NCBI RefSeq assembly: GCF_038725785.1
Contig: NZ_CP109796.1
Location: 248,001 to 312,000, forward strand
Direction of reading: 5' to 3'
Length of the DNA stretch: 64,000 bases
DNA from: Termitidicoccus mucosus
GTDB taxonomy: Bacteria > Verrucomicrobiota > Verrucomicrobiia > Opitutales > Opitutaceae
Below the pieces are notes generated by a model. That model did not search any database, was not told the origin of the DNA, and was given only the letters and a program-made list of their open reading frames with translations. The position numbers were made by a program, and so were the translations under genes. Numbering within the stretch: position 1 is the first letter of the stretch; every line of letters begins with the position of its first letter. Below are positions 41,969-51,963 of the stretch, in pieces.

Positions 41969-43139
41969 CGAAGTGGATTTTTTCCGGGTAAACGACTCGT
42001 CCGCGCATGAGCTGGTCGTCACCGAACGAGGCGTGGCGCACGTCGGCCAGGCGCAGCGACTGGTCGAGACGCTCGGTGCGCAGGCCGGTGTAAACGGGCT
42101 TGGCGCGCTCGTCGGCGAAGAGCAGCGGCGCGCGGTAAACGAAAAGGTAGTCGAGCTGGCGCTCCTGCAAAAACTCGCTCACGAGCTGGCTGCCGCCCTC
42201 GAGATAGACGCCGGTGATTTTTTCCTCGGCGCATTTTTGCCGGAACGCAGCGATCGGCACGCGCTGCGTGGGCGAGTCGAGGCACCAGACTTGCACGCCC
42301 TGGTCGCGGAGCTTGCGCACGTAGCCGAGGCCGCCGTGCGGCGTGGTGACGACGATGGTGCGCTCGCGAAACTCGTCCGTGTAGAGGCGCGGCAGCGAGC
42401 GGTCGGTCATCGAGCGCAGCAGGCCGTCGAACACGAAGCGCAGCGGGCACCATTCCTCCTCGCCCTCGATGCGCGCGGTGAGGCGCGGGTTGTCCTTCGC
42501 GAGGGTGCCGGCGCCGATGGCGATGGACGGAAACAAGCGCCGCCAGCGCATCACGTCGGCGCGCGCGGGCTCGCCGGTGATCCAGCGTGACTCGCCGGTG
42601 CGCGTGGCGATCTTGGCGTCGAGCGTGATGGCGGATTTCGCGGCGACGAGCGGCGCGCGCGCGGTCACCCAATGGTTGAACAACAGATTCAGGTCCGCGC
42701 ACTCGGCCTCGAGCACGCCGCTGACGACTTCGATGCCCGCGTCGCGCAGAATCTGAAAGCCGCGCCCCGCGTGCTCGGCAAACGGATCGGTCGCGCCGGC
42801 GACCACGCGCGCGATGCCGGCCTCGCGGATGGCGTCGGTGCAGGCGCCGGTGCGGCCGTGCGTGGAGCAGGGCTCAAGCGTGACATACAGCGTGGCGCCG
42901 GGCTTGGGCTTGCGGCCGAGCGCGGCGAGGGCGACGCGCTCGGCATGCGGGCCGCCGTCCTGCGCATGCCAGCCTTCGGCGACAATGGCGTCGTCCTCGA
43001 CGATGAGGGCCCCGACCATGGGATTGGGATGGGTGGTCCCCCAGCCGCGACGCGCGAGTTCCAAGGCGCGGCGCATGTGACGCTCGTGCCGGGCGAGTTG
43101 CGAGGTGTCAATCGGGGAGCGGGTGTGACCGGTGCTCAT
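41943..43139 (-). CDS. ribD: Bifunctional riboflavin deaminase/reductase
   Basis: RibD carries out two steps of riboflavin synthesis, deamination of the pyrimidinone intermediate and reduction of its sugar side chain. The deaminase domain (residues 15-150) has the zinc sites GPHAERVAL and LEPCSTHGRTGACTDAI. The reductase domain (about 160-398) starts ARAPLVAAKSAITLDAKIATRTGESRWITG. The 398-residue length fits a full bifunctional enzyme. It is the first of the ribD-rdgB pair, with a B-type repeat upstream. Other rib genes are not in the window. Confidence 0.95.
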   Translation of the reverse strand: MSTGHTRSPIDTSQLARHERHMRRALELARRGWGTTHPNPMVGALIVEDDAIVAEGWHAQDGGPHAERVALAALGRKPKPGATLYVTLEPCSTHGRTGACTDAIREAGIARVVAGATDPFAEHAGRGFQILRDAGIEVVSGVLEAECADLNLLFNHWVTARAPLVAAKSAITLDAKIATRTGESRWITGEPARADVMRWRRLFPSIAIGAGTLAKDNPRLTARIEGEEEWCPLRFVFDGLLRSMTDRSLPRLYTDEFRERTIVVTTPHGGLGYVRKLRDQGVQVWCLDSPTQRVPIAAFRQKCAEEKITGVYLEGGSQLVSEFLQERQLDYLFVYRAPLLFADERAKPVYTGLRTERLDQSLRLADVRHASFGDDQLMRGRVVYPEKIHFDETVFSLR

Positions 43140-43163
43140 ATAAAAATCGTCCTTACCAAAACA

Positions 43164-43260
43164 TCTTTCCTCTTTATTCTTTCTCTTTCCTCTTTCTCCA
43201 CCGAGGCCGTTCGCCCCGCGAAGAAAGAGGAAAGAGAAAGAATAAAGAGGAAAGAAAGGG
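43164..43260. repeat. Pyrimidine/purine inverted repeat B4
   Basis: Left arm atctttcctctttattc and onward, right arm gaaagaataaagaggaaag, between ribD and the MBL gene. Confidence 0.9.
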
Positions 43261-43268
43261 AACCGCTT

Positions 43269-43904
43269 TTATTCGCGCACATACGGATTGGTTTTCTTTT
43301 CCTCGCCGACGGTGGTGTCGTCGCCGTGGCCGGGAAACACGCGGGTGTCGTCGGGCAGCGTGTAGATTTGCGTGCGGATGGAGTGGTCGAGTTCGCGCAT
43401 GCTTCCGCCGGGCAGGTCGGTGCGCCCGATGCTGCCGGCAAAGAGCGCGTCGCCCACGGCGGCCATTTTTTGCGCGGGGAACCAGAACAGGATGTTGCCC
43501 GGGCAATGTCCCGGCACATGACGCACCTCGACCTGCTCGCCGAGCGCCTCGAAGCGGTCGCCCTGCGCCATCCATGCGTCCACCTTCACCGGCTCGATTT
43601 CCATGCCGCGCGGCAGCAGCGCGCCCATCACCCCGGGCGTTTCGATGAGCGGCTGGTCGGCGCGGTGCGCGCGGACTTTCGCGCCGGTGCGCCGCACGAC
43701 CTCGGCCGCGCCCTGCGTGTGGTCCCAATGCCCGTGCGTGATCCAAAGCTCGGCGAGCCGGCATTTTTGCTCATCGAGGACGGGAGCGATGGCATCCCAC
43801 ACGTTTTCGGGCGCATCGACCAGAACCGCCTCGCCGCGTTCCGGTGCGGAGAGCAGGTAGCCGTGAGTATAGGCCGGGCCGCCGGTGAAGACATGAATCT
43901 GCAT
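43269..43904 (-). CDS. MBL-fold metallohydrolase (glyoxalase II-like)
   Basis: 211-residue metallo-beta-lactamase-fold hydrolase. The metal ligands are in ELWITHGHWDHTQGAAE (HxHxDH), RHVPGHCPGN and VGDALFAGSIGRTDLPGG, with the last His in RVFPGHGDDTTVGEEK. The pattern is that of the glyoxalase II-related group, which hydrolyses thioesters such as S-lactoylglutathione or acts as a persulfide dioxygenase-like enzyme. Substrate not predictable. The start at 43904 is used because the extension to 43937 is not conserved-looking. Same strand as hemF and ribD. Confidence 0.88.
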   Translation of the reverse strand: MQIHVFTGGPAYTHGYLLSAPERGEAVLVDAPENVWDAIAPVLDEQKCRLAELWITHGHWDHTQGAAEVVRRTGAKVRAHRADQPLIETPGVMGALLPRGMEIEPVKVDAWMAQGDRFEALGEQVEVRHVPGHCPGNILFWFPAQKMAAVGDALFAGSIGRTDLPGGSMRELDHSIRTQIYTLPDDTRVFPGHGDDTTVGEEKKTNPYVRE

Positions 43905-43985
43905 GACCTTCACTGCACACCGTAACCGCGCCGCCAATCAACGCAAAATCCTGTTTCCGATGAAAAAGACCGGCCATCAACGGCT

Positions 43986-45032
<1,047 letters not shown>

Positions 45033-45075
45033 TCAAGCGGTTGCAACAAAACAGATTTTTCACCCCCGCTTAGGT

Positions 45076-45103
45076 TTGACCAAGGCGCGGCGGAATCTAC
45101 TTT
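45076..45103 (+). promoter_or_regulatory. Probable promoter of the 6S RNA
   Basis: TTGACC at 45076-45081, 16-bp spacer, TACTTT at 45098-45103. It would start transcription at about 45110, exactly where the 6S stem begins. Confidence 0.5.
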
Positions 45104-45110
45104 GGACGGC

Positions 45111-45296
45111 TGATCCTCTGCGGTGTTCGAGGTGCTTTCCAATAACCGCTCTTTGCCTTTGATACATTACGGGAGTCGAAACCGTCGCGGAAGCTGTCAG
45201 GCCGTAAACCGGAAGACAAACGCTGCGGGGGAGGCGCCCACCTTAACATAAAAAGGACCAGAGCCTTTGGGCGCACGGCACAGGCGGAGGATCAAC
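45111..45296 (+). ncRNA. ssrS: 6S RNA (RNA polymerase regulator)
   Basis: A 186-nt region between hemF and a membrane-protein gene. The ends tgatcctc (45111-45118) and gaggatca (45287-45294) pair as a perfect closing stem. After the 5' arm comes ctgcggtgttcg, the conserved 6S 5' region, and near the 3' end gggcgcacggcacaggcgg, the conserved 3' counterpart. A central low-pairing stretch, in the place of the promoter-like bubble, lies between. Length matches the 6S family (about 180-190). 6S RNA mimics an open promoter and binds the sigma-70 holoenzyme in stationary phase. The call rests on pattern memory and on the stem. Confidence 0.75.
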
Positions 45297-45380
45297 TTTT
45301 CATTTTCTATTTGCGAGTCATCGTCCGGGGCGTGTTGACCGCGGGCCGATTTTCCGGACGCTTGGCTCCACCGAAATCAC

Positions 45381-45722
45381 ATGAGCTACGAATTCTACAA
45401 GGTTTTCCATATCATCATGGGCATGGTTTTGCTCGGCTACACGTTTTACGCGTTTGCCGCGCCGCCGGAGACGAGGAAGCGGGTGATGATGATCACGGGC
45501 ATCGCGTCGCTGCTCATCCTCGTGAGCGGCGTGGGCATCATGCACAAGGTCGGCTACACTTTCGGGATGAAATGGATTTGGGTGAAAATCGCCGTGTGGC
45601 TGGTGCTCTCGGCAATGGCCGGGCTGGCGTATCGCAAGCGGGAAATCGCGGGACCGTTGCGGCTCGCGGTGATCGTGCTCGCGGGCGTGTCGGTTTACAT
45701 GGCGATCTACAAGCCGTTTTAA
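45381..45722 (+). CDS. Small membrane protein of unknown function
   Basis: 113 residues with four hydrophobic segments (FHIIMGMVLLGYTFYAFAA, VMMITGIASLLILVSGVGIM, WIWVKIAVWLVLSAMAGLA, RLAVIVLAGVSVYMAIYKPF). Short charged loops and a length and spacing like the SirB2/small 4-helix membrane families. No catalytic motif. It lies downstream of the 6S RNA. The repeat F region follows the stop. The function is unknown. Confidence 0.8.
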   Translation: MSYEFYKVFHIIMGMVLLGYTFYAFAAPPETRKRVMMITGIASLLILVSGVGIMHKVGYTFGMKWIWVKIAVWLVLSAMAGLAYRKREIAGPLRLAVIVLAGVSVYMAIYKPF

Positions 45723-45884
45723 GGCTCGCTGCGCTTGCTACCGAACGAAGCGACAGTCTGACAATCCCAAATCACAAAAAACCCGAGATCCGAAAATTCA
45801 AATCTCCAAGGGAGACGCGCGAAGCGCGGGTGTCCTTTGGAATTTGGGATTTTGTGATTTGGGATTTGCGAGCGCAGCGAGCCG
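45723..45884. repeat. Inverted repeat F (aaatcacaaaatccc words)
   Basis: Outer arms ggctcgctgcgcttgc and gcgagcgcagcgagcc; inner arms cccaaatcacaaaaaaccc with ggattttgtgatttggg. It fills the gap between the membrane protein and the aminotransferase gene. Confidence 0.9.
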
Positions 45885-45909
45885 TCGTAGCGTCATAAGT
45901 TCATAACTT

Positions 45910-47004
45910 ATGAACGTTCCATTTCTGGATCTCTCGCTTCAACACAAGGCCATCCGCGAGCAGGTGCTCGCGGCGCTGGCGGCCACTTATGATGGCACGC
46001 GCTTTTGTCTCGGGCGCGACGTGGAGGAGTTTGAGAAAAACTTCGCCGCCGCGCTCGGCTATCCGCGCGCGCTGGGCATGAACAGCGGCACGTCGCCGCT
46101 GCATGTGGCGTCGGTGTGCGCCGGGGTCGGGCCGGGGGACGAGGTGATTGTGCCGACGTTCACGTTCATCTCGTCGGCCTGGGGCGTGAGCTACACGGGG
46201 GCGGCGCCGCGCTTCGTGGATATCCAGGAGGACACGTTCAACCTCGATCCGGACAAGATCGAGGCGGCGATCACGCCGCGGACAAAGGGCATCGTCGCGG
46301 TGCATCTGTTCGGGCAGCCGGCGCGCATGGACGAGATCATGGCGGTCGCGCGCAAGCACGGGTTGTTCGTGGTGGAGGATTGCGCGCAGGCCGCCGGGGC
46401 GCGCTACAAGGGCACGCCGGTCGGCATCATCGGCGACGCGGGGACGTTCAGCTTTTATCCGACCAAAAACCTCGGCGGATGCGGCGAGGGCGGCGCGTTC
46501 GTGTCGCGGCGCGAGGAGGTGTTCGAGAAAGCCCGGCTGCTGCGGGTGCACGGCTCGTCGCGGCGGTATTATCACGACATTGTGGGCTTTAATTTCCGCA
46601 TGGACGGGTTTCAGGCGGCGGCGCTCAACGTGAAGCTGCCGCTGCTCGCGGCGTGGACGGCGCGGCGCCAGGAGATCGCGGCGCGCTACCGGGCGGAAAT
46701 AAAACTGGCCGACGCGCTGCTGCCGGCGACGGTCGATTACGGCGCGTGCGTGTGGCACCAGTTCACGCTGCGTCATCCGCGGCGCGATGCGTTGCGCGAG
46801 CATCTGGCCAAGCGCGGCGTGGGCACGGACCTGATTTATCCGGTGCCGCTGCACTTGCAGGACTGCTTCGCGCATCTCGGACAAAAGGCGGGCTCCCTGC
46901 CCGTGGCGGAAAAGGCCTGCGCGACCTGCCTGAGCCTGCCGATTTTCCCTGAACTGACCGACGCGCAGGTCGCGCACGTGATCGCGTCGGTGAACGAGTT
47001 TTGA
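45910..47004 (+). CDS. DegT/DnrJ/EryC1/StrS family aminotransferase
   Basis: A 364-residue PLP enzyme that usually transaminates a keto sugar nucleotide, for lipopolysaccharide or exopolysaccharide. The start VPFLDLSLQHKAIREQVL, the PLP lysine in TFSFYPTKNLGGCGEGG, VEDCAQAAGARYKG and NFRMDGFQAAALNVKL are clear family features. Also MNSGTSPLHVASVCAGVGPGDEVIVPTFTFISS near the N-terminus. Substrate is unknown; no sugar-nucleotide genes are adjacent. It is upstream of trpF with a repeat between. Confidence 0.93.
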   Translation: MNVPFLDLSLQHKAIREQVLAALAATYDGTRFCLGRDVEEFEKNFAAALGYPRALGMNSGTSPLHVASVCAGVGPGDEVIVPTFTFISSAWGVSYTGAAPRFVDIQEDTFNLDPDKIEAAITPRTKGIVAVHLFGQPARMDEIMAVARKHGLFVVEDCAQAAGARYKGTPVGIIGDAGTFSFYPTKNLGGCGEGGAFVSRREEVFEKARLLRVHGSSRRYYHDIVGFNFRMDGFQAAALNVKLPLLAAWTARRQEIAARYRAEIKLADALLPATVDYGACVWHQFTLRHPRRDALREHLAKRGVGTDLIYPVPLHLQDCFAHLGQKAGSLPVAEKACATCLSLPIFPELTDAQVAHVIASVNEF

Positions 47005-47008
47005 TGAA

Positions 47009-47113
47009 ATTACGATTTACGAGTTACGATTTACGATTGATGGAGCTGCCGCTCCAACTTGCCTTCGGCGCGGCAGCGCCCAATCGTAAATCGTAATTCG
47101 TAAATCGCAAATT
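47009..47113. repeat. Composite inverted repeat G with the 40-bp core
   Basis: Left arm tacgatttacgagttacg and onward, right arm (47082-47113) its complement. The centre, 47042-47081, is the reverse complement of the 40-bp core found in A1 and A5, with different arms. Confidence 0.92.
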
Positions 47114-47118
47114 CCCCC

Positions 47119-47763
47119 ATGATCGGAAACATCCAGCTCAAGGTTTGCGGGCTCACTTCGGCGGCCGATGCGCGGGCGGCGGCGCGGGCGGGGGCGGATT
47201 ATCTGGGGTTCATCCTGTGGCCGAAGTCGCCGCGGTTTCTTGCGCTGGAGGCATGGAAAAAACTCGCGCCGGATTTGCCGGCCGGGCCGAAGCGCGTGGC
47301 GGTGATGGTGGAGCCGGGCGTCGCGGAACTGTCGTCGGCGGTGGCGGCGGGGTTTGATTTCGTGCAGATTCACTTTTCCCACACGGTGCCGCTGGCGGTG
47401 GCGGCGGAGTGGTCGGAATTTACTGGGCGCAGTCGCCTGTGGCTCGCGCCGAAACTGCCGCCTGAGATGGATGTGGCCGCCGCGTGGCTGCCGCTGGCGG
47501 ACACCTTTTTGCTGGATACGTTTCACGCGGGCGGCTTCGGCGGCTCGGGCAGGACGGGCGACTGGGCGAAGTTTGCGCGGCATCGGGCCGCGCATTCCGA
47601 AAAAACATGGATACTCGCGGGCGGGCTGACTCCTGAGAATGTCGCCGCCGCGCTCGCGGCGAGTGGCGCGCGTTTCGTGGACGTGAACAGCGGAGTGGAA
47701 TCGTCGCCGGGGGTGAAGAATGCGGAAAAATTGTCGAGGTTCGCGAAAAATGTGGGTGCGTAA
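47119..47763 (+). CDS. trpF: Phosphoribosylanthranilate isomerase
   Basis: TrpF isomerises phosphoribosylanthranilate in tryptophan synthesis. The 214-residue TIM barrel has LKVCGLTSAADARAAARAGADYLGFI (catalytic Cys), DTFLLDTFHAGGFGGSGRTGDW (catalytic Asp and phosphate contacts), WILAGGLTPENVAAAL and VDVNSGVESSPGVKN (phosphate-binding end). No other trp gene is in the window. The start is next to repeat G. Confidence 0.95.
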   Translation: MIGNIQLKVCGLTSAADARAAARAGADYLGFILWPKSPRFLALEAWKKLAPDLPAGPKRVAVMVEPGVAELSSAVAAGFDFVQIHFSHTVPLAVAAEWSEFTGRSRLWLAPKLPPEMDVAAAWLPLADTFLLDTFHAGGFGGSGRTGDWAKFARHRAAHSEKTWILAGGLTPENVAAALAASGARFVDVNSGVESSPGVKNAEKLSRFAKNVGA

Positions 47764-47787
47764 AAGCAGGGCGCGGAATCTGGCATA

Positions 47788-48621
47788 ATGGGGAACGGCA
47801 CAACGCATCTTTCTTCGCCGCGCTATTGCGAGGCTGCGCCGCCGGCCTCGATCGCGAAGTGGGTCGAGGCGATTTGGTGGATACGCGGAACGGTTTCGGA
47901 CGGCATCCACTGGCACGATGTGCTGCCGGACGGCTGCGCGGACTGGATCGTTTCGGCGGACAGCCGCGGGGTGGAATCGGTATTCGTGGGGTCGATGACG
48001 CGCAGGCTGCCGGTGCCGATGCGGGGCAGGGTAAATTCGTTTGGGATTCGTTTTCGCCCGGGGGCGCTCGCCGGTGTCGTGAAGGCCCCGATGGCTGAAA
48101 TGCGGGACTGCCGGTTGCCGTTCGGATACGCCATGCCGCTCCCGGTGAATGACGGCGGCTGGCTGGCCGACGCGGTGGCGGACGGGGCAACTCCGCGCAC
48201 GCTCGTGAAGCTGGCGACACAGTTGCTCGCGCGATGGCACGGTTTGCGGGGCGCGGACCACGGCGCGGCAAGGGCGGTGCGGGCCGTGGGGGCGTTTGCC
48301 GCCCGGCACGAGGACATGACGGTGGCGCAAATCGCGGCCAGCGCGGGCATGAGCGTGCGGACCTTGCGGCGCGTGTTCGATTTGGCCGTGGGGGTGTCAC
48401 CGAAATTTTTCGCACGGGTGCTGCGCTTGCAGGAGGTGCTTGCGGTGATGGAAGCGGAGCGCGCGGCGATGGATTGGGCGGATGTCGCCGGGAGAGCGGG
48501 ATTCGCTGACCAGGCGCATCTGGTGCGTGAGTTTCGCGAGTTTACGGGGAGGACGCCGACGGCCTATTGGGCGGCATTAAAAAATGGCCGTTTTCTTCAA
48601 TACGGTGCATCGCGGGTTTGA
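47788..48621 (+). CDS. AraC-type helix-turn-helix regulator
   Basis: 277-residue protein. The N-terminal half (about 1-120, with HWHDVLPDGCADWIVSAD and FGIRFRPGALAGVV) is the DUF6597-type sensor found in AraC-like regulators. The C-terminal half has two helix-turn-helix units: DMTVAQIAASAGMSVRTLRRVFDLAVGVSPKFFARVLRL and DWADVAGRAGFADQAHLVREFREFTGRTPTAYW. The regulated genes are unknown; the VOC gene lies immediately downstream and may be part of the unit. Confidence 0.85.
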   Translation: MGNGTTHLSSPRYCEAAPPASIAKWVEAIWWIRGTVSDGIHWHDVLPDGCADWIVSADSRGVESVFVGSMTRRLPVPMRGRVNSFGIRFRPGALAGVVKAPMAEMRDCRLPFGYAMPLPVNDGGWLADAVADGATPRTLVKLATQLLARWHGLRGADHGAARAVRAVGAFAARHEDMTVAQIAASAGMSVRTLRRVFDLAVGVSPKFFARVLRLQEVLAVMEAERAAMDWADVAGRAGFADQAHLVREFREFTGRTPTAYWAALKNGRFLQYGASRV

Positions 48622-48640
48622 TAGGGTTCAGTCCTTGCTT

Positions 48641-49075
48641 ATGAAATTCAAAAAACTTACTCCCAATCTCATGGTCGCCGACGTGCGCCGCGCCGTCGTA
48701 TTTTATCGTGATTTGTGCGGCTTCTCGGTCGTCATGGCCATGCGCGAGGACGGGAAGACCGTCGATCAGGCGCTTGTCGATGGCACGGGCTATGTGTTCG
48801 CAATTCTGGTCCGGGATTCCGTCGAGCTGATGTTGCAGCAGGCGGAGAATCTGAGAAGCGAATTGCCCGGCGCGCTGAAAACGCGCGCGGCGGGTTTTTC
48901 GTGTACCTATTACGTGGAGATCGAGGGAGTGGAGGCGCTTTATGAACACATCAAGGCAATCGCGCCTGACGCGGTGCGCCTGTCGCCGCACACGTCGTCG
49001 TATGGGATGCGCGAGTTTTGCGTCGAAGACTGCGACGGGCACGTGCTGGTGTTCGCCGAGCGGGCGCAGGCGTAA
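48641..49075 (+). CDS. VOC family protein (glyoxalase/bleomycin-resistance fold)
   Basis: 144 residues of one vicinal-oxygen-chelate unit. FKKLTPNLMVADVRRAVVFYRDLCGFSVVM begins the first beta-alpha-beta, and YGMREFCVEDCDGHVLVFAERAQ ends it. The metal ligand pattern is partial (His and Glu near the end), so the protein may be an enzyme or a binding protein. The ATG at 48641 fits the fold start. It follows the AraC gene by 19 bases, so they may share a transcript. Confidence 0.82.
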   Translation: MKFKKLTPNLMVADVRRAVVFYRDLCGFSVVMAMREDGKTVDQALVDGTGYVFAILVRDSVELMLQQAENLRSELPGALKTRAAGFSCTYYVEIEGVEALYEHIKAIAPDAVRLSPHTSSYGMREFCVEDCDGHVLVFAERAQA

Positions 49076-49104
49076 TCGTAGCGCCGGCGCCGCCAGTCAC
49101 GACG

Positions 49105-51948
49105 TCACTTCGTTGCGAGCCCCGGAGGTCCGCCCGCCTGCCTTCCATTACCTGTCCGCGCCGGGATCAGCGCGAGGGCGATGATGACCAGTTGCGTGGC
49201 GACGAAGAGGCCGAGCGTGATGGCCCCCTTGTCGGTGAAGCCGTAGCTGTGGAGGCCGACTTCGAGGAGGTTGGTGCCGAACCAGCTCCACGCGGTGACG
49301 ATATTGCCGAAGACAGCCATCATCATGAGGCCGCGCACGCCGGCCAGTCCGCCCCAGCGCGCGTGAAGGTAGATGGCGTTCCACATGACGATGATGAGCG
49401 CGCCGTTTTCCTTCGGATCCCAGCCCCAGAAGCGGCCCCAGGACTGGTCGGCCCAGATGCCGCCGAGCACGGTGCCGACGAGGCTGAAGAGCGTCGCGAA
49501 GCAGACGATGCCGTAAACCATGCGCTGGAGCGAATGCGGATCGCGAAATGCGGATTGCGGAATGGGAGCGGCCTTGGCGGGTTGAGTGGCACGGGCGTCC
49601 CGCCCGTGGGCTTGGGGATTGCGGCGCGGAGCGCCGTCCACGGGCGAGTCGTCCGTGCCACTCGAACCGCCGGCAGGCGGCGGGGCGAAGCGGAGGAAAA
49701 TGCAGAGGATTGCGAGGATGCCGGCGAGGAAGGTGGCGCTATAGCCGACCGTGATGGTGACGACATGGGTCGCGAGCCAGAAGTTGTTGTCGAGGACGGC
49801 CCGCATCATTTCGAGCGTGTCGCCGGAAAGCGAAAGGTGGTGCGCGATGAGCAGCGCGCAGAAGCCGATGATGCCGCCGGCCATGCTGGCGACGGCGTTT
49901 TTGTGGATAAATTCAAGGGCGATGCAGAGCGTGACGGCAAACCACGCGACGCCGAGCGCGGAGGAGTAGAGGTTCGTGATGGGCGGATAGCCGCCGAGCC
50001 ACATGCGGGTGAGGATGCCGGCGGTGGTGAGGAGCCACGCGAGCATCATGAGAAAGAGCGCCGAGCGGGCGAGGATGCGCGGCCATTTCAGCCAGGACAG
50101 GGCCGCGAGCAGGAAAACGACAACGTAAAGAACGGCGCTGTGGTAGAAAAGCGCGGCGTGGTTGAACGCGCCCTCGATGGATGCGCGGGAAAGCGCGGCG
50201 GGCTGGAGCGGCTCGATGTTTTGACGATAGAGGCGGACGCCTTCGTTGAACTTTTCCGGATTTTGCTCGCGCCAGGTCTGCCCCATCGCCGCGCAGGTGA
50301 GGGCGAAGAGATCGAGCCGGCCGGTGGAGAAGGTGTCGAGCAGCGCGGCCCCGGCGGTGCGCCAGTCGCCGGCGGAGCCGCCGGGCGCGTTGGGCGGGAT
50401 GGCGCGGAAGGCGGCATTGGTGTCCATGAGCTGGAGGTCGTGCTGCATGGCGGCCATGAGCTGGAGCGTCGCGTTGTCGTGGGGCCGCCCGGCTTCGCGC
50501 GCGCGGGCGGCGGCGACCGCCTCGGGCAGCTTTTCCTGGAAGCGAAGAAGCTGCCCGAGAAAATCGGGATGGCCGGGGAGGGCGAGGCTGTATTGAAGTT
50601 GTTGATACGCGTGGATGTTGCCGAGGAGGGCGACGACGGCCTTGTCGTAGGAGTCGCGGCGGGCGTCCTCTTTTTCCTGCGCGAGCCGGCCTTGGGCATC
50701 GAGGGCGTCGAGGCGCGGGGCAAGCTGGTCGAGCGAGAAGCGTTTGCCGCCGTCCCCGTCGTCGGTGCGAAGCTGGAGCAGGGCGAGAAGGTCGGGATGG
50801 GTGATTTCGAAAACCCGGTGACGGGCGGCCTCGTCGGGGCGGAAGGCGGCGTCGAGGAGCCACTCGGCCGGGGTGAGGCGGCGGCCGTCGCCGGTCTTGA
50901 CGTTCTGGCGGCCCTGGATGCGGAGAAGCGTGGAGCGGGCCACGGTATCCAGTGGTTTGATACGTCCGTCGGCGAGGACGGGCAGGCGGGCGAACCCTTC
51001 GGTGTCGAAGGCGGTTTTGTTTTGCAGGGCGGATAGGCGCACGCGGCTGGAAAAGTTTTTCGGAATGTCGGTGCCGGGGTAGCGGTCGTGGCGGAATTCG
51101 AGGAGCGTGACTGAATAGGGTTTGTAGGCGCGCTCGGGACGCAGGGCGAGGCGCCAGGTGCGTCCGTCGTGCTCGAGGGTTTGCGGGCCGAGTTGATCGA
51201 GGACGGGCGAGACGAGCCAGGTGCCGAGCGAGCCGGAGGACGCGACCAGTTCCACGACGGCGGCGGGGATGTTGGATTCGTCGAGGGCGTGAGTCTCGGC
51301 GAGCGGGAAGAGGACAAGGCGTTCGCCGAGTCCGTGGGTGGAGGGCGGCGGGGGCGCGTTGGGGACGCGCTCGCGGAAGTTCAGCGCGACGTTGGGGTAG
51401 TAGGCGCGGGTGATGACGCGGAAGGGCAGGGCGTCGGGCGCGGCGTCGCGGTGGCGGGCGAGGAATTTTTCCGGGAAGACGGTGGCGCGGTCGTGATCGG
51501 GCGCGGTGGTGTCGATGATGGCGAGTTCGTGGCGGCGGACGTGCTCGGAGTAGTTCTTGGTCTGGCCGACATCGAGGCGGAGCTGGTAATCCTCCTGCAT
51601 GATGCCGGTGAAAAATTCGCCCACGAGGAGCAGGAGCAGGCCGAAATGGGTGAGGAGGATGCCGGATTTTTTCCAAGAGAAACGGAAGCGGCGCGCGTGC
51701 GCGGCGAGGAGGTTGAAGAAGAGGAGCCCGCCGATGCAGTAGCCGCCGGGAAAGACGGGCAGCGGGACGCCCTTGACGAAGTGGATGACGATGAAGGAGT
51801 GAAACCACTTTTGCTGAACGCCCCAGACGCCGAGCTGCACCTGGTCGAGCGTGGCGAAAAACACCAGCGCGATGGAAAGCGCGAGCAGCCAGACGGTGAG
51901 GCGGAGCGAGACAAAAAAATCGACGAAGGAGTGCCAGAGGGCGCGCAT
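49105..51948 (-). CDS. Cytochrome c biogenesis protein, ResB-CcsA fusion
   Basis: A 947-residue membrane protein joining ResB (N-terminal part) and CcsA (C-terminal part), which together deliver heme to apocytochrome c. The N-terminal helices include FFVSLRLTVWLLALSIALVFFATLDQVQ and WKKSGILLTHFGLLLLLVGEFFTGIMQEDYQL, then a long periplasmic region. The CcsA core has many helices and SWGRFWGWDPKENGALI near residue 842, the family heme-handling motif. Residues 762-806 in a loop between helices are repeat-derived (a palindrome read as AHGRDARAT and an IPQSAFRDPHS string). The reading frame stays open throughout. A lipoprotein gene lies upstream. Confidence 0.92.
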   Translation of the reverse strand: MRALWHSFVDFFVSLRLTVWLLALSIALVFFATLDQVQLGVWGVQQKWFHSFIVIHFVKGVPLPVFPGGYCIGGLLFFNLLAAHARRFRFSWKKSGILLTHFGLLLLLVGEFFTGIMQEDYQLRLDVGQTKNYSEHVRRHELAIIDTTAPDHDRATVFPEKFLARHRDAAPDALPFRVITRAYYPNVALNFRERVPNAPPPPSTHGLGERLVLFPLAETHALDESNIPAAVVELVASSGSLGTWLVSPVLDQLGPQTLEHDGRTWRLALRPERAYKPYSVTLLEFRHDRYPGTDIPKNFSSRVRLSALQNKTAFDTEGFARLPVLADGRIKPLDTVARSTLLRIQGRQNVKTGDGRRLTPAEWLLDAAFRPDEAARHRVFEITHPDLLALLQLRTDDGDGGKRFSLDQLAPRLDALDAQGRLAQEKEDARRDSYDKAVVALLGNIHAYQQLQYSLALPGHPDFLGQLLRFQEKLPEAVAAARAREAGRPHDNATLQLMAAMQHDLQLMDTNAAFRAIPPNAPGGSAGDWRTAGAALLDTFSTGRLDLFALTCAAMGQTWREQNPEKFNEGVRLYRQNIEPLQPAALSRASIEGAFNHAALFYHSAVLYVVVFLLAALSWLKWPRILARSALFLMMLAWLLTTAGILTRMWLGGYPPITNLYSSALGVAWFAVTLCIALEFIHKNAVASMAGGIIGFCALLIAHHLSLSGDTLEMMRAVLDNNFWLATHVVTITVGYSATFLAGILAILCIFLRFAPPPAGGSSGTDDSPVDGAPRRNPQAHGRDARATQPAKAAPIPQSAFRDPHSLQRMVYGIVCFATLFSLVGTVLGGIWADQSWGRFWGWDPKENGALIIVMWNAIYLHARWGGLAGVRGLMMMAVFGNIVTAWSWFGTNLLEVGLHSYGFTDKGAITLGLFVATQLVIIALALIPARTGNGRQAGGPPGLATK
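49531..49664. repeat. Repeat DNA inside the ccsA coding region
   Basis: 49531-49567 is near-tandem gaatgcggat words (type D). 49584-49664 is a palindrome beginning gagtggcacgggcgtcccgc with complement ending gtgccactcg. Both lie in one loop of the CcsA domain without a frameshift. Confidence 0.85.
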
Positions 51949-51963
51949 GGAGATTCTTGAAGT

